A stretch of 64,000 bases of DNA, taken from Robertkochia flava (GTDB taxonomy: Bacteria > Bacteroidota > Bacteroidia > Flavobacteriales > Flavobacteriaceae). Position 1 is the first letter of the stretch, and the number at the start of each line of letters is the position of its first letter. This document shows, one piece after another, positions 42,329-51,701 of the stretch. The stretch lies in contig NZ_JAINZT010000006.1 in assembly GCF_020166515.1 (NCBI RefSeq), positions 372,001 through 436,000 of the forward strand, in the 5' to 3' direction. The notes beneath the pieces were generated by a model, which was given only the letters and a program-made list of their open reading frames with translations, had not been told where the DNA came from and made no database searches. The translations under genes were made by a program, and so were the position numbers.

Positions 42329-43897
42329 TTATATTAAAGGTAACTTTATAAAAAAGGTACTTCCTTTATCTTTTTCACTTTCTGCATACACTTCTCCCTG
42401 ATGGTCGTCAACAATGCTTTTTACATAGGCCAGTCCAAGACCATGCCCCTTTACATTGTGAATATTTCCGGTTGATTCCCGGTAAAACTTCTCAAAGATC
42501 CGCTTTAAAACCGCCTTACTCATCCCTGCTCCCTGGTCGGAGATACGAATGACGATACTGTTCTTTACATTTTCTGTATACACATCGATTTGAGGGCGTT
42601 CAGGCGAATACTTATTGGCATTATCCAAAACATTCACCAGGATGTTGGTCAGGTGAAACTCACTGCCCAAAATTTCGGTTCTTGAGGCATCCAGATGAAG
42701 GTTCACTTCTCCTCCCCGATCTGCTACGATCAACTCGATATGATCTACAGCATCCCGGATCAATTCATGCACATCCACCTTATCCTTGGTAATATCCAGC
42801 TGGTTTTTTTCCAGTTTAGATATCCGCAGTACGTTTTCGACCTGGGCGTGCATTCTTTTATTCTCATCCTTGATCATTTGCAGATACCGCATCACCTTGG
42901 ACTGATCTTCAAGAACTTTAGGATTTTTAATGGCATCCAGCGCCAGATTGATCGTCGCAATAGGTGTTTTAAACTCATGCGTCATATTATTAATGAAATC
43001 CGTCTTGATCTCTGAGATCTGCTTTTGCCGGATAAGCTGATACAACGCGCTGGAATAAGCAATAATGATAATCAGGGTAAAGATCACTGATAACATAGCC
43101 ATTCCCAGAATCGAAGAGATCAGAAAGCGTTTTTTCTTGGGAAATCCGATCAGCAAATTGTAGCTGCTAATGCCTTCACTGTCTCTGAAGATCGGCGTTT
43201 TATAGGAAGAGCTGTGCAACCCTTTAAATCCGTCTGTCTTCACCCGGGTAGGCAACCCCCAGCTATAGATCCCGAATTCATAATCCAGATCTATACTGTG
43301 GTTTCGAAGTTCCTGCTGCAACACCAGGTCAATATCCTTAGCATCTACCCTGGAGTGAATCGGGAGTCGTTTTGCACGTTCCCTGAACATCTCTTCCATG
43401 GCGATACGATCGATCTGATCCAGGTTTCCGATCTTTTCTATACGCTCCACCGGACTGTACACCCTGCCGTCGATCCCGAACTCTTCCCGATAGATCTCGG
43501 TGGTTCGTTTGGAGGTGTAATTTCTCAGGATCAGCGAATCCGTACTGTTTTCAATGAACGAAGGGGGAATCTGATAATCTTCCTCTAGAATACCGTGCCT
43601 GTAAATAAAAGTCTCATTGCTGCGGTTATCCGGAATAATAACCATGAATTCCTTGAATTTACTGACTTCAGAAAAATCGAGACTATCATTGAGCTGCAGG
43701 TAGTAGTCGAGGGTCTCCCGATACTCCTTTTCCTCCATTTTGGTCGCCACTTCCTGAAGCACCTGCGAAATGGTATTAGAAAACTGTTCTTCCTTATCTT
43801 CCACCGCCGTCTTGATCCAATACCCCTGAACGAAAATGATACCGATCAAAGACAAGCTCATCAGGACCACCAGAAGAACAAATAAGCGTCTACTCAT
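42329..43897 (-). CDS. Sensor histidine kinase
   Basis: 522 residues. Two membrane segments (about 7-27 and 260-282) enclose a periplasmic sensor of about 230 residues with no recognised fold. The cytosolic part has the dimerisation/phospho-acceptor helix (NNMTHEFKTPIATI, H307) and the ATPase domain with N box (LVNVLDNANKYSPE), G1 (DQGAGMS), F box (IFEKFYRE) and G2 (GHGLGLAY). It signals to the OmpR-type regulator four bases downstream. A perfect -7 box lies five bases before its ATG. Confidence 0.93.
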   Translation of the reverse strand: MSRRLFVLLVVLMSLSLIGIIFVQGYWIKTAVEDKEEQFSNTISQVLQEVATKMEEKEYRETLDYYLQLNDSLDFSEVSKFKEFMVIIPDNRSNETFIYRHGILEEDYQIPPSFIENSTDSLILRNYTSKRTTEIYREEFGIDGRVYSPVERIEKIGNLDQIDRIAMEEMFRERAKRLPIHSRVDAKDIDLVLQQELRNHSIDLDYEFGIYSWGLPTRVKTDGFKGLHSSSYKTPIFRDSEGISSYNLLIGFPKKKRFLISSILGMAMLSVIFTLIIIIAYSSALYQLIRQKQISEIKTDFINNMTHEFKTPIATINLALDAIKNPKVLEDQSKVMRYLQMIKDENKRMHAQVENVLRISKLEKNQLDITKDKVDVHELIRDAVDHIELIVADRGGEVNLHLDASRTEILGSEFHLTNILVNVLDNANKYSPERPQIDVYTENVKNSIVIRISDQGAGMSKAVLKRIFEKFYRESTGNIHNVKGHGLGLAYVKSIVDDHQGEVYAESEKDKGSTFFIKLPLI

Positions 43898-43902
43898 TCA
43901 GT

Positions 43903-43910
43903 CAAAATTA
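43903..43910 (-). promoter_or_regulatory. -7 box close to the histidine kinase start
   Basis: On the minus strand TAATTTTG, a perfect TAnnTTTG, then five bases, then ATG. If used, the transcript would begin at or beside the start codon. The -33 region is AT-rich with GTTAAC repeats and no clear TTG. Confidence 0.4.
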
Positions 43911-43980
43911 AAGTTTTGAAATCACCTTTGTTAACCATTTAACCTAACGTTAACAAAAATGTTAAAATTTTTGAGGTTTT

Positions 43981-44559
43981 TTAATTTTTAACATAAAAAC
44001 AGTGAATTTTTTTCACTATCCTCAATGTTTCCTCCAAATCAATGTTTTCTATCACATAATCTGCCAGGGGAATTTTTTGCTCCTCAGGCCATTGATTTTC
44101 CATACGTGCAAGCACCTCTTGCCTGCTTACCCCATCTCTTTTGATCACCCTGGAAATCCGGATCTCCTTTGGCGCGGTAACCAGGATCACCTGGTCACAT
44201 TTTGCTTGGCCTCCATGCTCAAATAAAATAGCAGCCTCATAGATCACATAAGGCGATTGCTGCCTGCTGTACCACAATTGAAAGCGCTGGGCCACTGCAG
44301 GATGAATGATCGCATTAAGCGCATCGAGAAGTGTTTTATTATCAAAGACAACAGAAGCAATATACCTGCGGTCCGGAAGGTTGTCCACAAAGGCCGAATC
44401 CCCGAGCAAATCACGTACCTTCTCTTTCACCGATTCATCTTCCTCCAGCAGTTTTCGCGCCTCCAGGTCTGCAATAAAAACAGGGACCCCAAGTTCGCCG
44501 AACATGGCAGCTACGGTTGATTTACCGCTCCCTATTCCTCCGGTCAGTCCTACGATCAT
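43981..44559 (-). CDS. coaE: Dephospho-CoA kinase
   Basis: 192 residues. Walker A GLTGGIGSGKSTVAAMF (about 4-20) and the conserved ADLEARKLLEE and IIHPAVAQRF stretches identify CoaE, which phosphorylates dephospho-CoA at the 3'-hydroxyl, the last step of coenzyme A synthesis. Usual length for the family. Its ATG overlaps the stop of the YbbR gene by four bases (ATGA), so translation is coupled. Another CoA gene, coaBC, is 6 kb away in the same direction. Confidence 0.95.
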   Translation of the reverse strand: MIVGLTGGIGSGKSTVAAMFGELGVPVFIADLEARKLLEEDESVKEKVRDLLGDSAFVDNLPDRRYIASVVFDNKTLLDALNAIIHPAVAQRFQLWYSRQQSPYVIYEAAILFEHGGQAKCDQVILVTAPKEIRISRVIKRDGVSRQEVLARMENQWPEEQKIPLADYVIENIDLEETLRIVKKIHCFYVKN

Positions 44560-45506
44560 GATCTGTTGATTAAATATTCCACCTTATTGTCAAGTAAGGT
44601 CACCTCTCTCACAAAGGATGGTTTCTCCACCACCTTTGGCAGTAGGTAAGCCTGATTGGCACTGATATCATTATAATCGCACACTACACGGAACCCTGAA
44701 GGCACCATGCGTTTCAGATCACTGATACTCGCCTTACACAACAGGCGAATGTTTCTGGGAAAGGTTTTGATGGTCACGCCTTCAGGAATATTTTCCACCA
44801 CAAGGGGCACTTCCAGTATCTTTTCTGAAAACCGGGCCACGGTTCCGGTAAGTATCACTGCAGATTGCTCCAGTTCGATCTTACGAATCGAATCGGGGAT
44901 CAACACCCTTACCCTGCGATTAAAATCTTCCTTAACTCCTTTCATCATTACTTTTTCAGTAACCAGGCTGTCTATAGCCATTACCACATCTTCCGGCCCT
45001 TTGATCTCAATACTGTCCGGAACCACTTTAAGGGGCTCCGAATATTCGTGATCTTCCTGGAAATTCACGGAGAGATCAGGAACCACTTTCACTTTTTTAA
45101 ATTTATTCTCTCCAAGGGCCAGCCAAAGGGTATCCTTGAATACCCGTCGAACCTCAATACCTCCATACTGATCTTTCAGTTGCGTTTCCAGCTCCTTTCG
45201 GCTTAGAAAATACCGTTGTCTTCGGGAACTAAAGGAAGCTACATCCAAAGACAGGTCTTTTCTGAATAATTTGTAGTTGAGCAAACGGTAGCCGCTCGCA
45301 TTCACACTGGCATCAACAAATCTGTCGGGATCTCCGAGCATGAGTTTCTCTTTCGGAACATTATTATAGGTGAGATCCAGCCGGATCACCGAGGTATATA
45401 TATCGGCCAGGGTGATCATCAACCAAATTATAAAGGAAAGTATCAAAAACCCCAGAAAGGCAAGGGATTTTGGTTTCTTTAAGGCCTGGGTTACTTTTTT
45501 TACCAT
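44556..45506 (-). CDS. YbbR-like domain-containing membrane protein (CdaR-related)
   Basis: 316 residues. One N-terminal membrane segment (about 15-35) then periplasmic YbbR-like repeats (VVPDSIEIKGPEDVVMAIDS, VPLVVENIPEGVTIKTFPRNI). In Firmicutes the relative CdaR regulates the diadenylate cyclase CdaA; no cyclase gene is near here, so that role is uncertain. It is in the operon glycosyltransferase-ybbR-coaE, with five bases to the gene upstream and a four-base overlap downstream. Confidence 0.85.
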   Translation of the reverse strand: MVKKVTQALKKPKSLAFLGFLILSFIIWLMITLADIYTSVIRLDLTYNNVPKEKLMLGDPDRFVDASVNASGYRLLNYKLFRKDLSLDVASFSSRRQRYFLSRKELETQLKDQYGGIEVRRVFKDTLWLALGENKFKKVKVVPDLSVNFQEDHEYSEPLKVVPDSIEIKGPEDVVMAIDSLVTEKVMMKGVKEDFNRRVRVLIPDSIRKIELEQSAVILTGTVARFSEKILEVPLVVENIPEGVTIKTFPRNIRLLCKASISDLKRMVPSGFRVVCDYNDISANQAYLLPKVVEKPSFVREVTLLDNKVEYLINRS

Positions 45507-45511
45507 AGGGC

Positions 45512-46516
45512 TTATCTGTTAAAAAATAAATTCGGAAAAACCTGCTCCGGATCTTTACCCAGTAAATTAATTAAAAAATGAGAGCGAACAAAGGCCGTTC
45601 CATATCCAAAAAACTGCACCAGCACCGCAAAAACCGCCATTAAGGCCACCTTAACAGACTTCTCTGCACCCAGGGCAGCCAAAAACACAAGGGCAAAATA
45701 CACGATATAAAAATACCCGAGGAAGGTCCATCCAAACAAAGACGTAATCAGGGCCAGGAACAGCCCCGCTGTAAAGATCGTCGGAAACCAATAGGTAATT
45801 CGTCGTGTATGTGGATGCCAGGAATTCAAAATGGGCCGTACCATTCCGAATTTCTTTACCTGGGTATAAAAGCTTTTCCAGGATATTCTTCGCTTGTGAT
45901 ATACAAAGGCTTTTGGAAAAAGCCTGGTCATAAAGCCCGCAGCCCAGATCCTTATGGTGAGGTCCGGATCTTCTCCGGGATGAATCACTCCAAAGCCTCC
46001 GGTTTGCTCAAAGGCTTTCCTGGAGATCCCCATATTAAAACTTCTGGGCTGGAACCTGCTTACCGCTTTTTTACCTCCCCGGATACCTCCGGTGGTTAAA
46101 AACGAGGTCATCGCAAAGTTGATCGCTTTTTGCAGGTCAGTAAACGAAGCATGAGCCGCATCCGGCCCCCCGAAACAATCCACAAAATCCCGCTGCAACT
46201 CTGTCTCCACCTCCCGCAAATAGGAAGTTGGCAACAGGCAGTCCGAATCGAGAATAATAAAATAATTACCCTGTGCATGACGCATGCCGTAATTCCTCGA
46301 ATCCCCGGGTCCGCTGTTCTCTTTTTTAAAATAAGCGATCCTGAGGTGTTCCGAATATTCCTCCACCACAGCCTGCGCATCCTTCTCAGAGCCGTCTTCA
46401 ACGATCACCACCTCAAAAGGGGTCTCCCCTTCCAGAAGTGTCATGCTGTGAAGTAACTCCCGAATCTCCCGGGGTCGGTTATATACCGGTATAATAAATG
46501 AAAAAGATATATTCAT
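45512..46516 (-). CDS. Family 2 glycosyltransferase, membrane-bound
   Basis: 334 residues. The GT-A domain starts MNISFSFIIPVYNRPREIRE, with the acidic motif EDGSE (about 41-45) and the metal-binding LDSDCLL (about 93-99), then NMGISRKAFEQTGGF and HPGEDPDLTIRIW. C-terminal membrane segments (about 245-300) anchor it. It would transfer a nucleotide-activated sugar to a lipid or surface glycan acceptor. It is not in a polysaccharide cluster, so the acceptor is open. It has its own promoter. Confidence 0.88.
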   Translation of the reverse strand: MNISFSFIIPVYNRPREIRELLHSMTLLEGETPFEVVIVEDGSEKDAQAVVEEYSEHLRIAYFKKENSGPGDSRNYGMRHAQGNYFIILDSDCLLPTSYLREVETELQRDFVDCFGGPDAAHASFTDLQKAINFAMTSFLTTGGIRGGKKAVSRFQPRSFNMGISRKAFEQTGGFGVIHPGEDPDLTIRIWAAGFMTRLFPKAFVYHKRRISWKSFYTQVKKFGMVRPILNSWHPHTRRITYWFPTIFTAGLFLALITSLFGWTFLGYFYIVYFALVFLAALGAEKSVKVALMAVFAVLVQFFGYGTAFVRSHFLINLLGKDPEQVFPNLFFNR

Positions 46517-46556
46517 AGCTCGTCGTGCAGGACGCTTTGCGAATCCTCCATGGGTG

Positions 46557-46564
46557 CAAAAGTA
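46557..46564 (-). promoter_or_regulatory. Candidate -7 box for the glycosyltransferase operon
   Basis: On the minus strand TACTTTTG followed by CA, a perfect TAnnTTTG, about 40 bases before the ATG at 46516. The -33 region overlaps the fabI terminator and lacks TTG at the right spacing. Confidence 0.45.
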
Positions 46565-46578
46565 GGGATTCTCAACAT

Positions 46579-46610
46579 AAAAAAGGCCACCCTACTACAG
46601 GTGGCCTTTT
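46579..46610 (-). terminator. Intrinsic terminator of fabI
   Basis: AAAAGGCCACC (46581-46591) and GGTGGCCTTTT (46600-46610), an 11-bp stem with an eight-base loop. On the minus strand it ends in T. Confidence 0.9.
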
Positions 46611-46629
46611 CATACTCATATTCGTTTGG

Positions 46630-47442
46630 TTATTCCATAAATTTTTCCATCACTTCATTGCTTACCCCGGTATTGGAGAAACCACCGTCATGGAAGAGGT
46701 TTTGCATGGTCACCTTTTTGGTGAGGTCAGAGAACAGACTCACTGTGTAGTCTGCACAGTCATCGGCCGATGCATTCCCCAGTGGGGACATTTGCTCTGC
46801 ATAGGCAATAAACCCGTCGAAACCTTTAACCCCCTGTCCTGCGGTAGTTGGCGTTGGCGACTGGGAAATGGTATTTACACGTACCTTTTTATCTTTTCCG
46901 AAAAAGTAACCAAAGCTTCTTGCGATCGACTCCAGGTAAGCCTTATTATCGGCCATATCGTTATAATCCGGGAAACTACGCTGAGCGGCCATGTAGGTCA
47001 GGGCAACAATACTACCCCACTCGTTCATGGCATCCTTCTGATACAGGGTCTGACATACCTTATGGAAGGATAACGCGGAGACATCCCATCCTTTTTCGGT
47101 AAACCCGTAATTCTGATCGGTATAGGCTCTTCCTTTTCTCACGTTGACGGACATCCCGATGGAGTGCAGTACAAAATCGATCTTTCCGCCAAGAATCTCC
47201 ATTGACTTTTCCACCAGGTTGGCCAGATCGTCCATATCGGTAGCATCTGCCGGAATGATCTCCGATCCGGTTTGCTCTGCCAGGTTCTTAATCTGACCCA
47301 TACGCATGGCGATCGGAGCATTGGTCAATACAAATTCTGCACCTTCTTCGTGCGCCCTTACCGCTGTTTTCCACGCTATTGAATTCTCATCCAGGGCTCC
47401 GAAGATGATTCCTTTCTTACCTTTTAATAGATTATAAGACAT
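46630..47442 (-). CDS. fabI: Enoyl-[acyl-carrier-protein] reductase (NADH)
   Basis: 270 residues, the usual size. A short-chain dehydrogenase fold with the FabI-specific features: the dinucleotide-binding GIIFGALDENSIAW (about 11-24), VLHSIGMS (about 91-98) and the active pair Y160 and K167 in FPDYNDMADNKAYL. It reduces the trans-2-enoyl-ACP at the end of each fatty-acid elongation cycle. It sits in a run of core genes but has its own promoter and terminator. Confidence 0.95.
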   Translation of the reverse strand: MSYNLLKGKKGIIFGALDENSIAWKTAVRAHEEGAEFVLTNAPIAMRMGQIKNLAEQTGSEIIPADATDMDDLANLVEKSMEILGGKIDFVLHSIGMSVNVRKGRAYTDQNYGFTEKGWDVSALSFHKVCQTLYQKDAMNEWGSIVALTYMAAQRSFPDYNDMADNKAYLESIARSFGYFFGKDKKVRVNTISQSPTPTTAGQGVKGFDGFIAYAEQMSPLGNASADDCADYTVSLFSDLTKKVTMQNLFHDGGFSNTGVSNEVMEKFME

Positions 47443-47485
47443 ATGCTTAAATGTTAATTTTGCTTATCAGTTGTTTATTGCGGGT

Positions 47486-47493
47486 CAAAAATA
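47486..47493 (-). promoter_or_regulatory. Candidate -7 box for fabI
   Basis: On the minus strand TATTTTTG, a perfect TAnnTTTG, about 43 bases before the ATG. The spacer region has no clear -33 TTG. Confidence 0.4.
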
Positions 47494-47555
47494 TTGAAAT
47501 TATTCTAAAAAATTTTGAAACACCCGCATTTTAAGGTCCTTGCCCCTTAAACACC

Positions 47556-49217
47556 TCAGGCTTTGGTAGTGAGCAATTCCCTGGCATGGGCAAGGGCAGA
47601 GTCTGATAATTGTTTCCCTCCCAGCATTTCTGCCAGCTCCTCTATACGCTCCTGTTCCTCCAGGGCCTTCATACTGGAAACGGTCTGTCCTGCCTCATCG
47701 GCCTTAAATACCTTGAATTGTTTATCTCCCTTTGCTGCTACCTGGGGTAAGTGCGTAATGGTAAACACCTGCATGGTAGCGCTCATCTCCTTCATGATCC
47801 CCGCCATTTTGTTAGATACCTCCCCGGAAACCCCCGTATCGATCTCGTCAAACATAATGGTAGGAAGTTTCATATAACGGGCTAACATGGATTTGATAAC
47901 CAACATGATCCTGGACAACTCCCCTCCCGAGGCCACCTTCTTCAGTTCGCTGAACACCCCTCCTTTATTCGCGGAGAAGAGGAACTGCAGATCGTCTTTC
48001 CCATTGCCTCTTAAATCATCTGTTTCCTCCAGCTGGATATCAAATTTTGCATTTGGCATACCCAGCGGACCTAAGGCGCTTTCCAGGTTCTTTTGCAGCC
48101 CGGGAACCACCTCTAATCGTTTCGCCCGGATCTGCGATGCCAGTTCCTCCAGCTGGGTTCTGAGTTTTTCCGCCTCAGCCTCCATCTGTTCAATACGCTC
48201 ATCCAGCCCCTCTGTAGCTAAAACCTTATCTTCCAGCGCTTTTTGAATGGCTATTAATTCATCCATTCCGGCAACCCCGTGTTTTTTCTGCAAATCATAG
48301 ATCTGCTGCAGGCGCTCATTGGTACGCTCCAACAACTGAGGGTCATCTTCCAACTCCTCCTCCATGGTCTTGAGCTCATTTCCCGCATCATCGAGTTCCA
48401 GGAAGGCAGACTCCATTCTTTTGGCGAGCTCCTGATATCTTTCCCCAAAAGAAGAAAGTTTTTTCATGGCGTTCTTCAGGTCAACCAATTGCCCAAGAAC
48501 TCCAAACTGTTCCGATTCCAGCAGCTGCACTCCATATCCCAGTTGTTCCTTGATGAACTCCACATTATTGAGCTTCTCATAAGTTTCTTCCAGCTCTTCG
48601 AGCATGCCGGCTTCCAGTTTGGCTTCCTGCAGCTCCCCTAACAGGAATTGATTGTAATCGTACTCCCTGAGGGATTCCCGCTTTTCTTCCTGTAGCCGGG
48701 ATAATTGTTTACCCAAGGATCTCCATGTCTTAAGTTTGGCCGAATAAGCCTCCAGCAATTCAAAATTCCCGGCTACTGCGTCGAGAAAACGAAACTGAAA
48801 ATCGTTATCGGTTAACTTCAGGGTTTGGTGCTGAGAATGAATATCCACCAACTGCTCTCCCAACCCGGAGAGTACCGTAAGGGTTACAGGGGTATCATTA
48901 ATAAAGGCCCGGGATTTTCCACAGGGAAGGATCTCCCTTCTCAAAATGGTCATTTCCTCAAAGTCAAGATCTTCTTCTTCAAAAAATGCATGCAATCCAT
49001 ACCCGCGAATATCAAAGGTGGCTTCCAGAATACACTTTTCTGAAGCATCTCTCAAACTGTTCAGGTCTGCCCTTTTCCCGAGGATCAGCGACAACCCTCC
49101 AAGCAGAATGGATTTACCGGCCCCGGTTTCTCCGGTTATGGTAGTAAAGCCCTCGTTAAAGCTCACCTGGAGCTCATCGATCAGGGCATAATTTTTAATA
49201 CTAAGAGATTTTAACAA
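47556..49217 (-). CDS. recN: DNA repair protein RecN
   Basis: 553 residues, an SMC-like ATPase. Walker A GETGAGKS (29-36), long coiled-coil arms (about 150-370), the signature KKVASGGELSRIMLVIKSM and Walker B IMFDEIDTGVSGEVS near the C-terminus. RecN gathers DNA ends during double-strand-break repair. It is the last gene in the order bamD-rpoZ-coaBC-DUF4835-recN, an arrangement often seen in Flavobacteriaceae, 57 bases after the DUF4835 stop. Confidence 0.95.
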   Translation of the reverse strand: MLKSLSIKNYALIDELQVSFNEGFTTITGETGAGKSILLGGLSLILGKRADLNSLRDASEKCILEATFDIRGYGLHAFFEEEDLDFEEMTILRREILPCGKSRAFINDTPVTLTVLSGLGEQLVDIHSQHQTLKLTDNDFQFRFLDAVAGNFELLEAYSAKLKTWRSLGKQLSRLQEEKRESLREYDYNQFLLGELQEAKLEAGMLEELEETYEKLNNVEFIKEQLGYGVQLLESEQFGVLGQLVDLKNAMKKLSSFGERYQELAKRMESAFLELDDAGNELKTMEEELEDDPQLLERTNERLQQIYDLQKKHGVAGMDELIAIQKALEDKVLATEGLDERIEQMEAEAEKLRTQLEELASQIRAKRLEVVPGLQKNLESALGPLGMPNAKFDIQLEETDDLRGNGKDDLQFLFSANKGGVFSELKKVASGGELSRIMLVIKSMLARYMKLPTIMFDEIDTGVSGEVSNKMAGIMKEMSATMQVFTITHLPQVAAKGDKQFKVFKADEAGQTVSSMKALEEQERIEELAEMLGGKQLSDSALAHARELLTTKA

Positions 49218-49274
49218 GGTCTTTGATTTTCCCCCAAATATAAAGGTATTTTACAGTCGAAAAAAACAGGAGGA

Positions 49275-50162
49275 TCAGTTAATCCTCGACCAGGTATCAC
49301 TGTATAGCGGGGCTATTCTGGAAAGGATGCTCACCAGGGCACTTGTATCCATTTGCGGACCCCCGCTAAAGACATTGGCGATCTCTTCGGATTTGGCATC
49401 AAAGAAGGTTTGAAGCACAAAGGAATTTGGACGGTTTTCGTTAAGACGCTCAAAAAGATTCATCGAGGCTGCCATGGAGCGCTTGGCCAGCAAGGTGTTC
49501 TCGGTCATACCATCCAGCCCTAATCGGTGGTAGTTATACAGTGCCAGCCGGTATTCCCTGAAGGTATTAGACAAGAGGTTATCGACAAGCTCCCAGCGGG
49601 TTCTGTTCCCGTCGGTTTGCTGCCATCCCTGATACCCGCTCCCCTGAGCAAGCCCGACGATATTCTGCGCCTGTTTAAAAAAAGGAGTGCCTCCCTCCCT
49701 GGAAAAGGTATCGGCATCGATACCCAGGATCACGTACACATAATAGGTGATCACCGCCGTAAGGTTAGATTCAAACACGTTAGGATTATAGAACAGCGGC
49801 TGAAACTCCACATAATTAAAACTGAACTGCTTGTCCTGGTGGTTAAAAACCGGAGACTGATAGGTACTATTAAATACCGGTCTGTTTGACTGGATCTGCA
49901 AGGTACCCGAAAAACTGCTGTTCTCGTAATCGGTGATGGTTAGCAACATACTGCACTCAATGCGCTTTTCAGGCGCTACCTCCCGATTGCTCCACCGTGT
50001 TTTATTGATAAAATCGTTGAGGGATCGTTCCAGGGTACGGAAGATCTGCTGGTTGGTTTGCTCGACCTGATCAGAATTTACTATAACCGTACAGTTAAGC
50101 TCCTGGGCCGAAATGTTGAGTCCCACCAGTAAAAGGATGAAAAAACTAATTTTCTTTAGCAT
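49275..50162 (-). CDS. DUF4835 family protein
   Basis: 295 residues from the ATG at 50162, with a start at 50183 adding seven. The later start is preferred because it gives a clean signal peptide (MLKKISFFILLLVGLNISAQ). Family signs are ELNCTVIVNSDQVEQTNQQIF and a long middle with FNYVEFQPLFYNPN. The protein is periplasmic or outer-membrane associated. Function unknown; the family is limited to Bacteroidota and normally follows coaBC. Its first 17 bases overlap the 3' end of coaBC. Confidence 0.88.
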   Translation of the reverse strand: MLKKISFFILLLVGLNISAQELNCTVIVNSDQVEQTNQQIFRTLERSLNDFINKTRWSNREVAPEKRIECSMLLTITDYENSSFSGTLQIQSNRPVFNSTYQSPVFNHQDKQFSFNYVEFQPLFYNPNVFESNLTAVITYYVYVILGIDADTFSREGGTPFFKQAQNIVGLAQGSGYQGWQQTDGNRTRWELVDNLLSNTFREYRLALYNYHRLGLDGMTENTLLAKRSMAASMNLFERLNENRPNSFVLQTFFDAKSEEIANVFSGGPQMDTSALVSILSRIAPLYSDTWSRIN

Positions 50163-51366
50163 CAAAACGAAGAAGAATTTCATTAAAAATATCCCCCGCC
50201 ACTTCGGCTTTGGATTTCAGGGGGAACGATTTCTCTGTTCCGTCCTTGCTTATAAAAGTAATTTTATTTGTCGGTTTTCCAAAACCTGCGCCCTCATCCA
50301 TCAAGGAATTGAGCACAATAGCATTGAGATTCTTCCTCCTGAGCTTTTCTCTGGCATTTTCCAGCTCATTCTGGGTCTCCAGGGCAAATCCAACAAGGTA
50401 CTGCTCTTTTTTCACGGATCCCAGGGAAGCCAGAATATCATCTGTAGGCTCCAGAGGGATATTCATGGAGGCTGTTTTCTTTTTAATCTTTTGACCAGCC
50501 ACCTGTGCAGGCCTGTAGTCGGCTACTGCGGCAGCCATGATGGTTATTTGGGTGTCCGGATAATGGCGATGCACCTCTTCGTACATCTCCCTGGCTGTAG
50601 AAATACGGATCAGTTTAATGCCGGGATTTTGGATCTCCAGATGGGTGGGTCCCGAGACCAGAACCACCTCCGCACCAAGCGCTGCTGCTTTGCACGCCAG
50701 CTCGAAGCCCATTTTTCCCGAGGAATGATTACCGATAAACCTCACCGGATCAATAGGCTCGTAGGTGGGACCTGCCGTAATGAGCACCTTTTTCCCGTAT
50801 AGTGGGGCAGCGGCCTTAAGATGCTCCTCTATAAAGTCTACAATAGCATCCGGTTCGGCCATACGCCCTTCTCCGACCAGGCCACTGGCAAGTTCGCCAT
50901 GGGCAGCCGGAATAACGGTATTCCCGTATTCCTGTAATTTTTTTAATGAATTGGTGGTGGTGGGATGCTTGTACATGTCCAGGTCCATGGCAGGTGCCAC
51001 ATACACCGGACATTTAGCAGAAAGGTAGGTCGCCAGCAGCAAGCTGTCGCAAACCCCATTTGCCATTTTAGAGAGAGTATTTGCCGTGGCAGGGGCAATA
51101 ACCATAAGATCCGCCCATAACCCCAGGTCGACATGGTTATTCCAGACATCATTTTCATCCTCCTCGTTGGTAAAGGAAGACAGCACCGGATGTTTGGATA
51201 ATGTAGAAAGCGTTAAAGGGGTGACAAAATCTTTAGCACTCTCTGTCATCACCACTTTAACGCTAGCTCCGGCCTTGATAAGACTTCTTACCAAAATGGC
51301 CGATTTATAAGCGGCTATACCACCGGTTATCCCAAGCAGAACTTTCTTGCCGCTAAGTATGGACAT
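50146..51366 (-). CDS. coaBC: Bifunctional phosphopantothenoylcysteine decarboxylase/phosphopantothenate-cysteine ligase
   Basis: 406 residues. The N-terminal flavoprotein half (about 1-185) begins KKVLLGITGGIAAYKSAILV and has NHVDLGLWADLMVIAPATAN and PAMDLDMYKHP. The C-terminal CoaB half begins VLITAGPTYEPIDPVRFIGN with HSSGKMG and has FALETQNE and NAIVLNSL. Together they form and then decarboxylate 4'-phosphopantothenoylcysteine in coenzyme A synthesis. Three bases after rpoZ; the 3' end overlaps DUF4835. Confidence 0.96.
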   Translation of the reverse strand: MSILSGKKVLLGITGGIAAYKSAILVRSLIKAGASVKVVMTESAKDFVTPLTLSTLSKHPVLSSFTNEEDENDVWNNHVDLGLWADLMVIAPATANTLSKMANGVCDSLLLATYLSAKCPVYVAPAMDLDMYKHPTTTNSLKKLQEYGNTVIPAAHGELASGLVGEGRMAEPDAIVDFIEEHLKAAAPLYGKKVLITAGPTYEPIDPVRFIGNHSSGKMGFELACKAAALGAEVVLVSGPTHLEIQNPGIKLIRISTAREMYEEVHRHYPDTQITIMAAAVADYRPAQVAGQKIKKKTASMNIPLEPTDDILASLGSVKKEQYLVGFALETQNELENAREKLRRKNLNAIVLNSLMDEGAGFGKPTNKITFISKDGTEKSFPLKSKAEVAGDIFNEILLRFDAKEN

Positions 51367-51369
51367 GCC

Positions 51370-51693
51370 CTACTCTTTTTCAGTATTCCTGTAATAAATC
51401 TTATCGTTAAGCCACTCTTCGATCGCAATAGCGTGTGGCTTAGGAAGCTTCTCATAGAACTTAGACACCTCGATCTGCTCCTTATTCTCAAAGATCTCTT
51501 CAAGACTATCGGTATAGGTAGCAAACTCCTCGAGTTTCTCGATAAGCTCTTTTTTGATTTCTGCATTGATCTGATTGGCACGCTTTGCCACTACAGAAAT
51601 AGCCTCGTAGATGTTCTCTGTTGGCGCATCGATCTTGTTACGGTTATAGGTAACGGTCGAAACCGGCGCTTCAGAATTTCTAACTTCACTCAT
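51370..51693 (-). CDS. rpoZ: DNA-directed RNA polymerase omega subunit, Bacteroidota type
   Basis: 107 residues. TENIYEAISVVAKRANQIN (about 26-44) is the conserved omega helix, in place of the MARVTVED opening of proteobacterial omega. Acidic and charged C-terminal half. Omega helps assemble beta-prime into RNA polymerase. Its place between bamD and coaBC is the standard order in the family. It starts eight bases after the bamD stop. Confidence 0.88.
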   Translation of the reverse strand: MSEVRNSEAPVSTVTYNRNKIDAPTENIYEAISVVAKRANQINAEIKKELIEKLEEFATYTDSLEEIFENKEQIEVSKFYEKLPKPHAIAIEEWLNDKIYYRNTEKE

Positions 51694-51701
51694 GATATAA
51701 G